Positions 18,550 through 27,611 of a stretch of 64,000 bases of DNA are shown piece by piece. The stretch is taken from positions 186,001-250,000 of the forward strand of contig NZ_WIDQ01000003.1 of the NCBI RefSeq assembly GCF_009495745.1, given 5' to 3'. This stretch comes from Niveispirillum sp. SYP-B3756 (GTDB lineage: Bacteria > Pseudomonadota > Alphaproteobacteria > Azospirillales > Azospirillaceae). Numbering within the stretch: the stretch's first letter is position 1; every line of letters begins with the position of its first letter. Below the pieces are notes generated by a model. It searched no databases. It was not told the DNA's origin and saw only the letters and a list, made by a program, of their open reading frames with translations. A program made the position numbers and the translations under genes.

Positions 18550-19416
18550 TCAATGCGCCATCAGCAGCGTCAGTTCATTCTGATCCAGCATGTCCTTGGT
18601 GACACCCCCCAGGATCAGTTCGCGCAGACGGGAATGGCCATAGCCGCCCATCACCAGCATGTCGGCACCCACGTCCCGGCATTGCGCCAGGATGCAGCCG
18701 GCCACCGTGGTGCCCTTGGCCGTCAGCCGGTGATGCGCCGAGGGGATGCCGTGCCAAGCCAGATATTCCTGCAGCTGATGCCCGCCCTCCGCATCCGTCT
18801 TGGGCGTGCCGACGGTGAGGATATGCACTTCCTCCGCCGTTTGCAGCACCGGCATGGCCAGCGCCACGGCGCGCGACGCCTGCACCCGGCCATTCCAGGC
18901 GATGGCAACCTTGCGGCCCAGGGTGGCAGGCGGGTTGGCGGTGGAGACAATCACCGGCCGCCCGCCTTCCAGCAGTACCGCTTCCATCCCCGCCAGTACG
19001 GCGGTGCGCAGTTCCTTGCTGAGCGGCGGGAAGACGGCGGCGTCGGAAATGCGGGTGGCTCCGGTTAGCACATCCTCCGTCACGCCATCCACTTCCCGCC
19101 AGCAGGCACTGACCTTGTCCGGCCCCGGCGCGCGAGCGCATTCCGCAGCACCGGCAGCGTTGCTGGCGGTCTTGAAATGCTGATAGGCCTGATCACCCCG
19201 GACGGCGTTTTCTTCTTCCAGCGACTTCATCACGTCCTGGATCATGGAGCCGGTCATGCCTTCGCCGATCATCGGCATGGCGTCGCGCGGATCGTGACGC
19301 AGGAACAGGGCACTGACATTGCCCTTGGCGGCGGCGACCAGACTGAAAGCCGTCGCCAGGGCGGCGGCGTCATTGTCGGCGCCGGTCAGCACGCTGAGGA
19401 TCTTGCGGTAGGCCAT
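18550..19416 (-). CDS. Tandem universal stress protein
   Basis: A 288-residue protein with two UspA-type domains: an N-terminal one starting YRKILSVLTGADN, with a degenerate nucleotide site, and a C-terminal one with the ATP-binding pattern GGYGHSRLRELILGGVT. USPs accumulate under stress and stationary phase; their molecular targets are mostly unknown. ATG 19416 has AAAGGGAAA upstream. The extended frame from 19488 would add 24 residues without conservation. It stands alone and converges with the CYTH-CHAD gene, 12 bases apart. Confidence 0.9.
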   Translation of the reverse strand: MAYRKILSVLTGADNDAAALATAFSLVAAAKGNVSALFLRHDPRDAMPMIGEGMTGSMIQDVMKSLEEENAVRGDQAYQHFKTASNAAGAAECARAPGPDKVSACWREVDGVTEDVLTGATRISDAAVFPPLSKELRTAVLAGMEAVLLEGGRPVIVSTANPPATLGRKVAIAWNGRVQASRAVALAMPVLQTAEEVHILTVGTPKTDAEGGHQLQEYLAWHGIPSAHHRLTAKGTTVAGCILAQCRDVGADMLVMGGYGHSRLRELILGGVTKDMLDQNELTLLMAH

Positions 19417-19538
19417 GGCGGGTTTCCCTTTCGCATTGTTGGGCGATACCATGGTTATGGGCATAGGACGGATTGCAACCGCCGGCATTGACCTGGATCA
19501 GCCCCTTCACGCTTGCTGTTCATCATAACATCGACGGG

Positions 19539-19563
19539 GAAGGGGGCGCTCCGCGTCCCCTTC
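19539..19563 (-). terminator. Hairpin downstream of the phosphotransferase/kinase gene
   Basis: Eleven-base stem (19539-19549 with 19553-19563, one G-T pair) and a three-base loop, just after the stop of the minus-strand gene at 19575. No T-run. Confidence 0.4.
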
Positions 19564-19574
19564 ATGGAAACAGG

Positions 19575-21188
19575 TCAGCGCCGCGCGCTTTCGACATGAC
19601 GCCGGGCGATGGCAGCGGTATCGGCCTCGCTGCCATTGGCGGGGATCACCTCCCAGCGCATGTCGCCCAAATCATAGGCAGCCTGCCGGCGTACGATATC
19701 GGCGTCAGCATCAGAGGCATCGTCGCGCCGCCGCCTGACCCGGTCCACCTGGATGGCCTGATCGGCCACCAGCCACAGGCCGGTAAAGGGCGCTCCGGCC
19801 GCCCTGGCCACCGATTCCAGTGCATGGCGCTGCTCCGTTTTGGCATAGACGGCATCGCAGATCACCGCATGGCGCCCATCCAGCACCAGCCCGGCCTGAC
19901 CGGCCAGTTCGGCATAGGTGCGGTCGGTATGAGCGGGCCCATAAAATTCCTTGGGCAGCGGCTGCAGCTCTCCACAGCCGGCCAGCTTCTTGCGCAGCAC
20001 GTCAGACCGCAGGATCACCGCCCCCGGTGCCGGGCCGATGCCGGGGGCCAGCGCGCGGGCCAGCGTGCTTTTCCCCGTACCGGACAGGCCGCCAATGGCG
20101 ACCAGTTGCGCCGCTGGCGGGGACAGCAGGCGGGAGGCCAGTTCCAGATAGCTCTGCGCTTCTGCGCGCAGACCCTGGGCCTTTACCGCATCGGCCTGTC
20201 CCGCCACGGCCGCCGCGGTCAAATGCGCCCGGATGGCCGCCCGCACCGACATGAACAAAGGTAGCAGCGACAGTCCGGCCAGATCGCCCGTCAACTCCAG
20301 ATAGCGGTTGAACAGGATATTGGCGAGGGCGCGCAGCCGCCGATGTTCCAGATCCATCAGCAGGAAAGCCAGATCATAGAGCGTGTCGGTGACGGCGATG
20401 CGGTCACCAAATTCCACACAATCGAACGGCACCGGCTCCCCATCCAGCAGCACGATGTTGCGCAGGTGCAGATCGCCATGGCAGTGGCGGATATAGCCGG
20501 CATCCCGCCGCCGGTTGATCAATTCCGCCTGGGTGCCCAGCACCGCCAGCGACTGGTGCAGCAGTGCTTCCACCCGTCCTCGCTCAAACAGGCCGTGGCG
20601 GAGCATCTCCCGCGCATTGGTTTCCACCAGATCGGTCATTTCCTCCGCCCCGGGTGCGCTGGGGCGGGGTTCGGCGGCCTCATGGAACTGGGCAATGCCC
20701 TCCGCCAGCCGCCGCATGATGGCGGGTGTCAGGCGGCCTTCGGCGGCCATGCGGTCCAGCAGCATTTCCTGCGGAAAGCGGCGCATGGTGATGACATAAT
20801 CCAGCACGCCATCTGCCGGCCCGCCATCGGCTGCCACCGGCGCATCCGCCACCAGCCGGAAGCCGCCGGCCCCGTCCGCCACCAGCCCGCCGACCCCCAG
20901 ATACAGCGTTGGTGCGGTGCGGCGATTAAGCGCCACTTCCGCCTCGCAGGCCGATAAACGCTGTGACAAACTGCTGTAATCGAAGAAGGGGAAGGTGACG
21001 GCGCGTTTCAGCTTATAGGCCCGATCCCCGGCCAGAAAGACGGCGGCCGCATGGGTGTCGATCCGGTCCACCCGCCCATCCGGCGGCAGGCCGTGGGTTT
21101 CATTCCGGGCAAGCAAATCCAGCGCGCGTGCCTGATCACGCGCCCTATCCGCCATTGCTGCTGGTGCCGGCCGATCAGCTTTGTGCAT
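19575..21188 (-). CDS. Fusion of aminoglycoside-phosphotransferase-like domain and P-loop kinase
   Basis: 537 residues. The N-terminal half is an APH/choline-kinase fold: HCHGDLHLRNIVLLDG is the catalytic loop (Brenner motif HGDLH) and FDCVEFGDR carries the metal-binding aspartate. The C-terminal half is a P-loop ATPase of the gluconokinase/zeta-toxin-like AAA_33 type with GGLSGTGKSTLARAL. This two-domain architecture is known in proteobacteria, but its substrate is not established; it is not good evidence for antibiotic resistance. ATG 21188 is seven bases after AAGGGG; the longer frame from 21239 is not supported by an RBS. Confidence 0.85.
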   Translation of the reverse strand: MHKADRPAPAAMADRARDQARALDLLARNETHGLPPDGRVDRIDTHAAAVFLAGDRAYKLKRAVTFPFFDYSSLSQRLSACEAEVALNRRTAPTLYLGVGGLVADGAGGFRLVADAPVAADGGPADGVLDYVITMRRFPQEMLLDRMAAEGRLTPAIMRRLAEGIAQFHEAAEPRPSAPGAEEMTDLVETNAREMLRHGLFERGRVEALLHQSLAVLGTQAELINRRRDAGYIRHCHGDLHLRNIVLLDGEPVPFDCVEFGDRIAVTDTLYDLAFLLMDLEHRRLRALANILFNRYLELTGDLAGLSLLPLFMSVRAAIRAHLTAAAVAGQADAVKAQGLRAEAQSYLELASRLLSPPAAQLVAIGGLSGTGKSTLARALAPGIGPAPGAVILRSDVLRKKLAGCGELQPLPKEFYGPAHTDRTYAELAGQAGLVLDGRHAVICDAVYAKTEQRHALESVARAAGAPFTGLWLVADQAIQVDRVRRRRDDASDADADIVRRQAAYDLGDMRWEVIPANGSEADTAAIARRHVESARR

Positions 21189-21281
21189 CCGCGAACCCCT
21201 TGGGCGACCAATTATGTAAGGGTGCTGTGTTACAAACAACGCATCGTATCAAATAAGCTTGCATTGCGGATCGAATATGTC

Positions 21282-21323
21282 GGCGTTACCTAATCTGGCG
21301 TTGACAGAGGTAACGCCGTTACC
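21282..21323. promoter_or_regulatory. Nested GTTACC/GGTAAC operator array upstream of PEPC-like gene
   Basis: GGCGTTACCT (21282-21291) and its exact reverse complement AGGTAACGCC (21308-21317) form a perfect inverted repeat. The second arm is also half of a palindrome GGTAACG-C-CGTTACC (21309-21323). Three half-sites thus sit 60-100 bases before the PEPC-like start, with a TTGACA hexamer (21301-21306) between them, which looks like an operator over a promoter. Confidence 0.5.
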
Positions 21324-21383
21324 TCACCCTGTGACGCTGCGCCGCAGTAAGATGGCGCCCTCACCGATAACGGAAACGCTCCG

Positions 21384-24300
21384 ATGCCGCTGGACCCGAC
21401 GATGCCCAAAGCTGCCGCCCCCTCCGATCTGGAAACCCTGGCGACCACCACTGGCAAAGGGCCGTTGCTGTCCACCAAACAGGCACGTTACACCCCCCCC
21501 AAGGGGCTGGATGCAAGGGCGTTGGCCGCCGATCTGCTGGCCCAGTTCGACCGTTTTTCGGCCGAGGCCGGGCATGACCCGTTCGCTAACCCGGTCATGC
21601 TGCTGGCGCTGGATATCTCCCGTCGCCTGCAGGCCGGTGAATTGTCGCCCGGTGCCCTGGAGCAGTTGATCCATTACCTCTCCAGCGAAGGGTTCCTGGC
21701 CCGCGCCGCTCGCCTTTCCAATTATCTGGGTGAGGCGGGGCTGGATACCAATGCCTCCCGGCTGGAAGGATTGCTGGAAACGGTCGCCGCCGGCAATGGC
21801 GGCCCGGCTTTGTCGTTTGAGGAATTCCAGAAGCTGGTGCAGAGGGAGGTGTTTGGCATCGTCATCACCGCGCACCCGACCTTCAACCTGTCCGGCGCCA
21901 TGATGACGGCGCTGACCTGTCTGGCCACCGGCTACGATGCCACCGGCCGCAAGCTGACGGCGGAGGCGCGCGACGCGCTGATCCGCCGCGTCGCCGCCTC
22001 CGACCATGCGCCGGAGGATATGAGCCTGACGCGGGAGCATGAGCTGTCGCTGGATGCCATTGCCAATATCCAGACGGCCATCCGCACGCTCTATCGCGCC
22101 GTGCTGCGCGTCGGCCGCCGCACCTATCCGGACCGCTGGACGGAACTGACCCCGCGCCTGCTGACCGTGGCGAGCTGGGTTGGCTATGACCTGGATGGCC
22201 GTTCCGATATCCGCTGGTCCGACACGCTGCATAAGCGGCTGGTGGTGCAGCAGCGCCAGTTGAACCATTATCTGGTGATGCTGCGGGATATTCGCGGCCG
22301 CGTCCCGGCGCTGGAGGATTTGCGCCATACGCTCGCTCTGATCGAAAGCCGGCTGGCCCTGGCCTTGAATCAGGTGACGGATGAGATCGCCGCCTTTGGC
22401 GGGTCGGAAGCCCAGGATGTGGAACATCTGCGCCGCATCGCCAAGCGGATGCATGAAGGGCTGCCGCTGCGGCTGGTCGATGCGGGGGAGGCTATCGGTT
22501 TCGTTGATCGCGCCATCCGGCTTGCCGCGTCGGTGGAGGGGGATGATGCCATCCCGGTGGTGGAGGATCTGGCCGTATTGCGGGCTGAACTGTCCGCCTT
22601 TGGTCTGGGCATGGCCCATACCCATGTCCGCCTGAACAGCACCCAGGTGCATAACGCCATCCGTAAGGCGGTGGGGCTGGAAACGGCGGCGGATGATCCG
22701 CGCTACCGTCAGTCCTATCTGAATTCCCTGACCGAGCTGCTGGACAAGGTGCAGCCGGTATCGATCAATTTCGGCAGCATCATCGCCGAACGTACCAGCG
22801 CCAAGCGCCTGTTCATGGTGGTGGCGCAGATGTTGAAATATTCCGATGCCCGCGTGCCGATCCGCTTCCTGATCGCGGAATCGGAAAGCGCCTTCACCGT
22901 GCTGTCGGCACTGTACTTTGCCCGCCTGTTCGGCGTGGATGACCGGGTGGATATCTCCCCCCTGTTCGAGACGGAAAAGGCGCTGGAGGTGGGCAGCCGC
23001 GTCATCGAACAGTTGCTGGAAAACCCGCATTACCGCGATTATGTGAAGAAGCGCGGCCGGTTGTGCGTGCAGATGGGCTATTCCGATGCCGGCCGTTATC
23101 TGGGCCAGACACCGGCCGCCGCCAGTATTGAACGCCTGCGCCTGCGCATCATGCGCCTGTTCAACCGCCATGCCCTGTCGGGCGTGCAACTGGTGATCTT
23201 CGACACCCATGGCGAAAGCATCGGTCGCGGCGGCCACCCGGCCAGCCTGACCAACCGGCTGGCCTATGTCAGCCCGCCGGCGACGCTGGCCTTTGCCGCC
23301 AAGCATGGGGTGGAGTTCAAGCAGGAGGTCAGCTTCCAGGGTGGTGACGGTTATCTTTATTTCGTCACGCCGGCCGGTGCCCTGGCCGTGGTCACCCGTA
23401 TCCTGGAATATATGATCGGCACGGCCAAGCCGGACCTGGAACATGATGTGTTCTATGCCGAGGGGGATTATATCCGCGAATTCTTCACCACGGTGAAGGC
23501 CTTCCAGGTCAGTCTGGTGGAAGACCCGAATTATGGTGAGCTGCTGGCCGCCTTTGGCACCAACCTGCTGTTCCCCAGCGGCAGCCGCGCCATCAAGCGC
23601 CAGCACGACAGCGCCCCCGATGCTTCCGCCCAGACCATGGCCGGCCAGTTCCGCGCCATCCCGCACAATGCCATCCTGTTGCAGCTGGGGCTGGCGGCCA
23701 ATGTGCTGTCCGGCGTGGGGGAGGCGATTGACCGCAACCCCGACCAGTTCCGCCGCCTCTATGCCACCTCACCCCGGTTCCGGGAACTGATTGGCATGGT
23801 GGTCTATGGCGTCGGTGTCTCCAACGCCGATGCGCTGAAGGCCTATGTCGACACGCTGGACCCTGGCCATTGGCTGACCCGCGCCGCGCGGACGGAGAAT
23901 GTGGCCGAAGCGGAGGAAATGCGCCGCATCGCCGCCGTGCTGGAAGATACGCCGACGCATCAGCGCCTGATCCGCATCTTCCGCAAGCTGTACCGGGATT
24001 ATGGCGTGCTGTTGCAGAATCTGGAACGGGCAGGGGCGGCCCCGGCGCCTAACCCCGATCTGGACCGCCATCTCAGCCTGCTGCATGGCGTCCGCTTGGC
24101 GCTGACGCACCAGATTTACAAGCACGCCATCCATATCCCGGAATTCTCCAGCCAGCATAACATCACCAACCAGGTTCTTGTGACGCGCCTGCTGCATCTG
24201 GATGTGCCATGGGCGCTGGAACAACTGGCCCGCATCTTCCCGGCCCGGGCGGACACGACCGTCGATGAAGGGTTTGGCGAGGTCGCCACCTATGTCAGCG

Positions 24301-24419
24301 ATGAGAGCCAGGATTACAGCCAGGAAAACCAGCACATCTTCAAACCCATAGCCTCCCTGTATGAGTTGATCCGCCGTACCGGCAACGCGATGATCCAGCG
24401 GATCGGCTTCTTCGGCTGA
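21384..24419 (+). CDS. Divergent phosphoenolpyruvate-carboxylase-like protein
   Basis: 1011 residues, somewhat longer than typical bacterial PEPC (about 880-960). Family membership is shown by VFGIVITAHPTF, WVGYDLDGRSDI, LCVQMGYSDAGRYLG and FDTHGESIGRGGHPA in the usual order. Compared with the E. coli enzyme, TAHPTE reads TAHPTF, FHGRGG reads FDTHGE (His579 to Asp and Arg581 to His), and the KDAG lysine loop (GYSDSAKDAG) reads GYSDAGRYLG. The glycine-rich GRGG with Arg587 and the His138 equivalent remain. The usual C-terminal RNTG is absent; the protein ends in MIQRIGFFG. It may have weak, altered or no carboxylase activity. ATG 21384 or 21402 could be the start. Monocistronic, with an operator-like array upstream. 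Confidence 0.8.
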   Translation: MPLDPTMPKAAAPSDLETLATTTGKGPLLSTKQARYTPPKGLDARALAADLLAQFDRFSAEAGHDPFANPVMLLALDISRRLQAGELSPGALEQLIHYLSSEGFLARAARLSNYLGEAGLDTNASRLEGLLETVAAGNGGPALSFEEFQKLVQREVFGIVITAHPTFNLSGAMMTALTCLATGYDATGRKLTAEARDALIRRVAASDHAPEDMSLTREHELSLDAIANIQTAIRTLYRAVLRVGRRTYPDRWTELTPRLLTVASWVGYDLDGRSDIRWSDTLHKRLVVQQRQLNHYLVMLRDIRGRVPALEDLRHTLALIESRLALALNQVTDEIAAFGGSEAQDVEHLRRIAKRMHEGLPLRLVDAGEAIGFVDRAIRLAASVEGDDAIPVVEDLAVLRAELSAFGLGMAHTHVRLNSTQVHNAIRKAVGLETAADDPRYRQSYLNSLTELLDKVQPVSINFGSIIAERTSAKRLFMVVAQMLKYSDARVPIRFLIAESESAFTVLSALYFARLFGVDDRVDISPLFETEKALEVGSRVIEQLLENPHYRDYVKKRGRLCVQMGYSDAGRYLGQTPAAASIERLRLRIMRLFNRHALSGVQLVIFDTHGESIGRGGHPASLTNRLAYVSPPATLAFAAKHGVEFKQEVSFQGGDGYLYFVTPAGALAVVTRILEYMIGTAKPDLEHDVFYAEGDYIREFFTTVKAFQVSLVEDPNYGELLAAFGTNLLFPSGSRAIKRQHDSAPDASAQTMAGQFRAIPHNAILLQLGLAANVLSGVGEAIDRNPDQFRRLYATSPRFRELIGMVVYGVGVSNADALKAYVDTLDPGHWLTRAARTENVAEAEEMRRIAAVLEDTPTHQRLIRIFRKLYRDYGVLLQNLERAGAAPAPNPDLDRHLSLLHGVRLALTHQIYKHAIHIPEFSSQHNITNQVLVTRLLHLDVPWALEQLARIFPARADTTVDEGFGEVATYVSDESQDYSQENQHIFKPIASLYELIRRTGNAMIQRIGFFG

Positions 24420-24500
24420 TTGCTTTATGCCAACGGCTTGACGCCGTCCCCCCATGGCGCGACCCTTTCCCGATCTGGACATCGGGGGAGGGGAAGCGCC

Positions 24501-25046
24501 ATGCGGATTCATATCAGGGCATTGCTTGTCACCATTGCCGTCGGATTGACGGCAATCACCGCTATCCGTGCCGCGGAACCCGACCCCTATGCGGCCCTGG
24601 CACCGTTCGTCGGTAAGGTCTGGCGGGGGGAAGGATCAGGGCCGGATGGCAAGCCAATGGTGGATGTCACCCGCTGGGACTGGGCCTTGGGTGGCAAGGC
24701 GATCCGCACCACCCATGCTTTGACCAGTGCCCCCTATGGCGGGGAGACGATGATCTTCTGGGACAAGGCCAGCAACAGCCTGATCTATCATTATTTCACC
24801 ACCGCCGGCTTCCACACCCAGGGCACCATGGTGGCGGAAGCGCCGGGCCGGCTGGTGGCGGAAGAGGCGGTGAGCGGCCATCCCACCATTACCCGCGTCC
24901 GCTCCGTCTCTGTGCTGGACGCGGGGGGCAGCATGAATGTCTCGTCGGAATATCTGGATGGCGGGCAGTGGAAGCCCGGCCACAAGATGACCTATCGCCC
25001 GGCACCGGCGGGGGTGGAGCCGGTATTCCCCGATACCCGCCGGTAA
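24501..25046 (+). CDS. Secreted calycin-like protein of unknown function
   Basis: 181 residues with a signal peptide (MRIHIRALLVTIAVGLTAITAIRAA) and a single beta-rich domain. The order LAPFVGKVWRGEG, WDWALGGKAIRTTHAL, GGETMIFWDKASNSLIYHYF and GTMVAEAPGRLVAEE resembles DUF1579/calycin-like lipid- or haem-binding barrels, but I do not recognise the family with certainty. ATG 24501 follows GGAGGGGAAG; the in-frame start at 24420 would be inside the leader directly after the PEPC-like stop. Nothing in the neighbourhood suggests a partner. Confidence 0.7.
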   Translation: MRIHIRALLVTIAVGLTAITAIRAAEPDPYAALAPFVGKVWRGEGSGPDGKPMVDVTRWDWALGGKAIRTTHALTSAPYGGETMIFWDKASNSLIYHYFTTAGFHTQGTMVAEAPGRLVAEEAVSGHPTITRVRSVSVLDAGGSMNVSSEYLDGGQWKPGHKMTYRPAPAGVEPVFPDTRR

Positions 25047-25092
25047 GTATCTGTCCCGAAAGGTCGTATTTTTGAAGTTTCGTCCTCTCACC

Positions 25093-25167
25093 ACCGTCAT
25101 TCCCGCGAAGGCGGGAATCCAAAATCCGCACTGTCGTATGGATTCCCGCCTTCGCGGGAATGACGGT
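25093..25167. repeat. REP-like doublet (inverted repeat, 29-base perfect arms)
   Basis: Arms at 25093-25121 and 25139-25167 are exact reverse complements with a 17-base spacer. Each arm contains the shorter palindrome ATTCCCGC-GAAG-GCGGGAAT, the core of a dispersed repeat seen in many proteobacterial genomes. It lies between convergent genes (secreted protein, +; acetylesterase, -) and could act as a bidirectional terminator or mRNA stabiliser. Only one copy is in this window. Confidence 0.85.
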
Positions 25168-25215
25168 TAAGGGATTGGAAAAGCGTAAAGATTCTCTGGG
25201 TAGCTTCTTAAAGCT

Positions 25216-26010
25216 TCAAGATGCTGCACAGGCATCATTGCCCAACACCGCCGGATCATCGGGGCTCAACGGTGTCACATGGGTTGACACCGGCAGGCCC
25301 AAAGCTTTCAGCCGGCCCGCCACCAGTGCGGCGACGGCGCGGGCGCCCTTTTCGCTGAAATGCACGTCATCGCTCACCCCGTCGGGCCATTGTTTGTAAC
25401 CGGCCTCCTTGGGATAGTGCAGATAATAGGCTTTTGACGGCTCAACGCCCCGTTTCTGCATATAGACGCGGCTGTCATAATTCAGGTCGACCAATGGGGT
25501 GGCGGTGGCGTACGCCACCTCCCGCGTGGCATTGGCATAGGGCGTCAGGCTTTCGCCGATGGCGCCCTTCTCATCAAAGCGGCGAATGGCGACCGGGGTG
25601 ATCAATACCGGTGTCGCCCCCTTTTCCCGCGCCATGGCGATGAAGCGCAGCAGATTGGTCTTGAATTCCGGGATGGGCGTATAGCGTTCCGGCTTCTTGT
25701 CATTGGCGTCATTATGGCCGAACTGGATCAACAGCGTATCGCCGGTGGAAATATCCTTGGCGATGGCGTCGAACCGTCCTTCCCCGATAAAGGTCTTGGT
25801 GGAACGCCCGCCCATGGCGCGATTTACCACGTTCTGGCTGGCGTCCAGGCTGCATTTCAGCACCATGCCCCAGCCCATCTGCGGGAAGCGGTCGGGCTTG
25901 TAGCTGGCCGCTGTGCTGTCGCCGGCGATGAAGATCTTGCCTTCCGCCAGCGCCGGGCCGGTCAGCAGCAGGGAGCCCAGCGCCAGGGCAGCAAATTTCT
26001 TGGCCTTCAT
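25216..26010 (-). CDS. Rhamnogalacturonan acetylesterase-like SGNH hydrolase
   Basis: A 264-residue secreted esterase: signal peptide to about residue 22 (LLLTGPALA), then the SGNH blocks. Block I is FIAGDSTAAS with nucleophile Ser32, block II GRSTKTF, block III FGHNDAND, and block V SDDVHFSEKGA with the catalytic Asp/His. This is the arrangement of CE12 rhamnogalacturonan acetylesterases, which deacetylate pectin side regions. It suggests access to plant polysaccharides, but no other pectin gene is nearby. ATG 26010 is preferred over an adjacent GTG at 26013. Monocistronic. Confidence 0.9.
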   Translation of the reverse strand: MKAKKFAALALGSLLLTGPALAEGKIFIAGDSTAASYKPDRFPQMGWGMVLKCSLDASQNVVNRAMGGRSTKTFIGEGRFDAIAKDISTGDTLLIQFGHNDANDKKPERYTPIPEFKTNLLRFIAMAREKGATPVLITPVAIRRFDEKGAIGESLTPYANATREVAYATATPLVDLNYDSRVYMQKRGVEPSKAYYLHYPKEAGYKQWPDGVSDDVHFSEKGARAVAALVAGRLKALGLPVSTHVTPLSPDDPAVLGNDACAAS

Positions 26011-26193
26011 CACGTTTCACATCCCCGATCTATTGGTTTCTTGCAATATGGAATATCATCCTGAAAAATGGAACTCTCTTTTGCGAACTTGATCGGGGCA
26101 GCCATCGCGGGCCGGCACTTGTGGCGGTATGGCTGCCACCCTTATAGTCCCGCGCTTTGGCCCCCAGGGCCTGTTGCCAGGAATACTGCCCCC

Positions 26194-27555
26194 ATGACAC
26201 CCGCCGCCCGTCTGGCCACCGCCGTCGATCTGCTTGCCGAGGTGATGGACACGCCGCGCCCCGCCGATGCCGTCACCAGCGCCTTTTTCCGTGCCCGTCG
26301 CTATATTGGTGCCAAGGACAGGGCGGACATCGCACAGACGGTCTATGGCGTGATGCGGCGCTGGGCGCGGCTGCATTGGTGGCTGGAACGGGTGAACCAT
26401 ATGCCCGATCCCCGCGCCCTGGTGCTGGCCGATTGCATCCTGGCCGGCGGGCGCACCGCCGATGCCGTGGCCGGCCTGTTCAACGGTGCCAAATTCGCAC
26501 CCGCCCCGCTGTCGGATCGGGAACGCAAGCTGATCCGCGCGCTGGACACCCATACGCTGGACCACCCGTCCCAGACGGAGGAAGTGCAGGGGGAGGTGCC
26601 GGATTGGGCCGCCGGCCCGATGCGCGCCGCCTTTGGCGAGCGCTTCCTGGCGGAAATGGTGGCCATGCTGGGGGAAGCCCCGCTGGACCTGCGCACCAAC
26701 CCGGTGAAGGGTACCCGCGCCGACGCGCTGAAGGCGCTGGTGGATGCCGGTTACAAGGCGGTGGAAACGCCGCTGTCGCCCGTGGGTGTGCGGCTGGCCA
26801 CCCGCGCCCCGGTGATGGCGATGGATATCTATAAGAACGGCCTGATCGAAATCCAGGATGAAGGCTCCCAGCTGGTTGCCTTCCTGGCCGATGCCAAGCC
26901 CGGAATGCAGGTGGTGGATTTCTGCGCCGGGGCCGGTGGCAAGACGCTGGCCATCGCCGCCATGATGGAAAATAAGGGCCGGGTGATCGCCAGCGACGTG
27001 CTGGCCGGCCGGCTGGAACGCGCCAAGGAGCGGTTCCGCCGCGCCGGGCTGCATAATATCGAAACCCGCGCGCTTAAGAATGAGCGCGACCCCTGGGTGA
27101 AGCGCCATAAGGGCAAGTTCGACCGGGTGGTGATCGACGCCCCCTGTTCCGGCACCGGCACCTGGCGGCGCAACCCGGATGCCCGCTGGCGCCCACTGGG
27201 GCCGGGGCTGACGGAGCTGATGCCGCTGCAAGCCAGCATTCTGGACAGCGCCGCCCGGCTGGCCCGGCCCGGCGGGCGGGTGATCTATGCCACCTGTTCC
27301 CTGCTGCCGGAGGAAAATGAACATCAGGTGGAGGCGTTTCTGGCCAGCCATCCTGATTTCACCCTGGTGCCGGTGGCCGATGCCTGGCCCGAAGCCTGGG
27401 GCAAGCCGCCGGTCACCACGCCGATGCTGCGCCTGACCCCGGCCCAGCATGATACGGACGGCTTCTTCGCCGCCGTGCTGGAACGCCGCGCCGATGTGGC
27501 GGAGACGGCGGACGAAGCCGCCGCCGAACCGGTAGAAGCGGAAACCCAAGATTAA
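26194..27555 (+). CDS. RsmB/NOP-family rRNA cytosine-5 methyltransferase
   Basis: A 453-residue class I methyltransferase with an N-terminal NusB-like helical region (about 1-140) and a Rossmann catalytic domain. The SAM loop is VVDFCAGAGGKTLAIAA, motif IV with the first cysteine is DAPCSGTGTWRRNPDARW, and the catalytic motif VI is YATCSLLPEENEHQVEAFL. This two-cysteine pair defines m5C RNA methyltransferases acting on 16S rRNA (position 967 for E. coli RsmB); the exact position is not provable here. ATG 26194 fits the conserved N-terminus; an in-frame ATG at 26068 lies too far upstream. The C-terminal ~20 residues are an acidic alanine-rich tail. Confidence 0.92.
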   Translation: MTPAARLATAVDLLAEVMDTPRPADAVTSAFFRARRYIGAKDRADIAQTVYGVMRRWARLHWWLERVNHMPDPRALVLADCILAGGRTADAVAGLFNGAKFAPAPLSDRERKLIRALDTHTLDHPSQTEEVQGEVPDWAAGPMRAAFGERFLAEMVAMLGEAPLDLRTNPVKGTRADALKALVDAGYKAVETPLSPVGVRLATRAPVMAMDIYKNGLIEIQDEGSQLVAFLADAKPGMQVVDFCAGAGGKTLAIAAMMENKGRVIASDVLAGRLERAKERFRRAGLHNIETRALKNERDPWVKRHKGKFDRVVIDAPCSGTGTWRRNPDARWRPLGPGLTELMPLQASILDSAARLARPGGRVIYATCSLLPEENEHQVEAFLASHPDFTLVPVADAWPEAWGKPPVTTPMLRLTPAQHDTDGFFAAVLERRADVAETADEAAAEPVEAETQD

Positions 27556-27611
27556 AATTTTGAAATCCTTGTCGGCCCTTCCGGTGATTGACCGGGCAGG
27601 GGCCGACAGGC

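Noticed and set aside
19575-21188. Aminoglycoside resistance gene
   Set aside because: Only the kinase fold is shared with APH enzymes; the fusion with a P-loop kinase is a widespread family of unknown substrate.
21324-23666. 780-residue open frame on the minus strand opposite the PEPC-like gene
   Set aside because: Low-complexity His/Gln-rich composition and no RBS; conserved PEPC blocks are on the plus strand.
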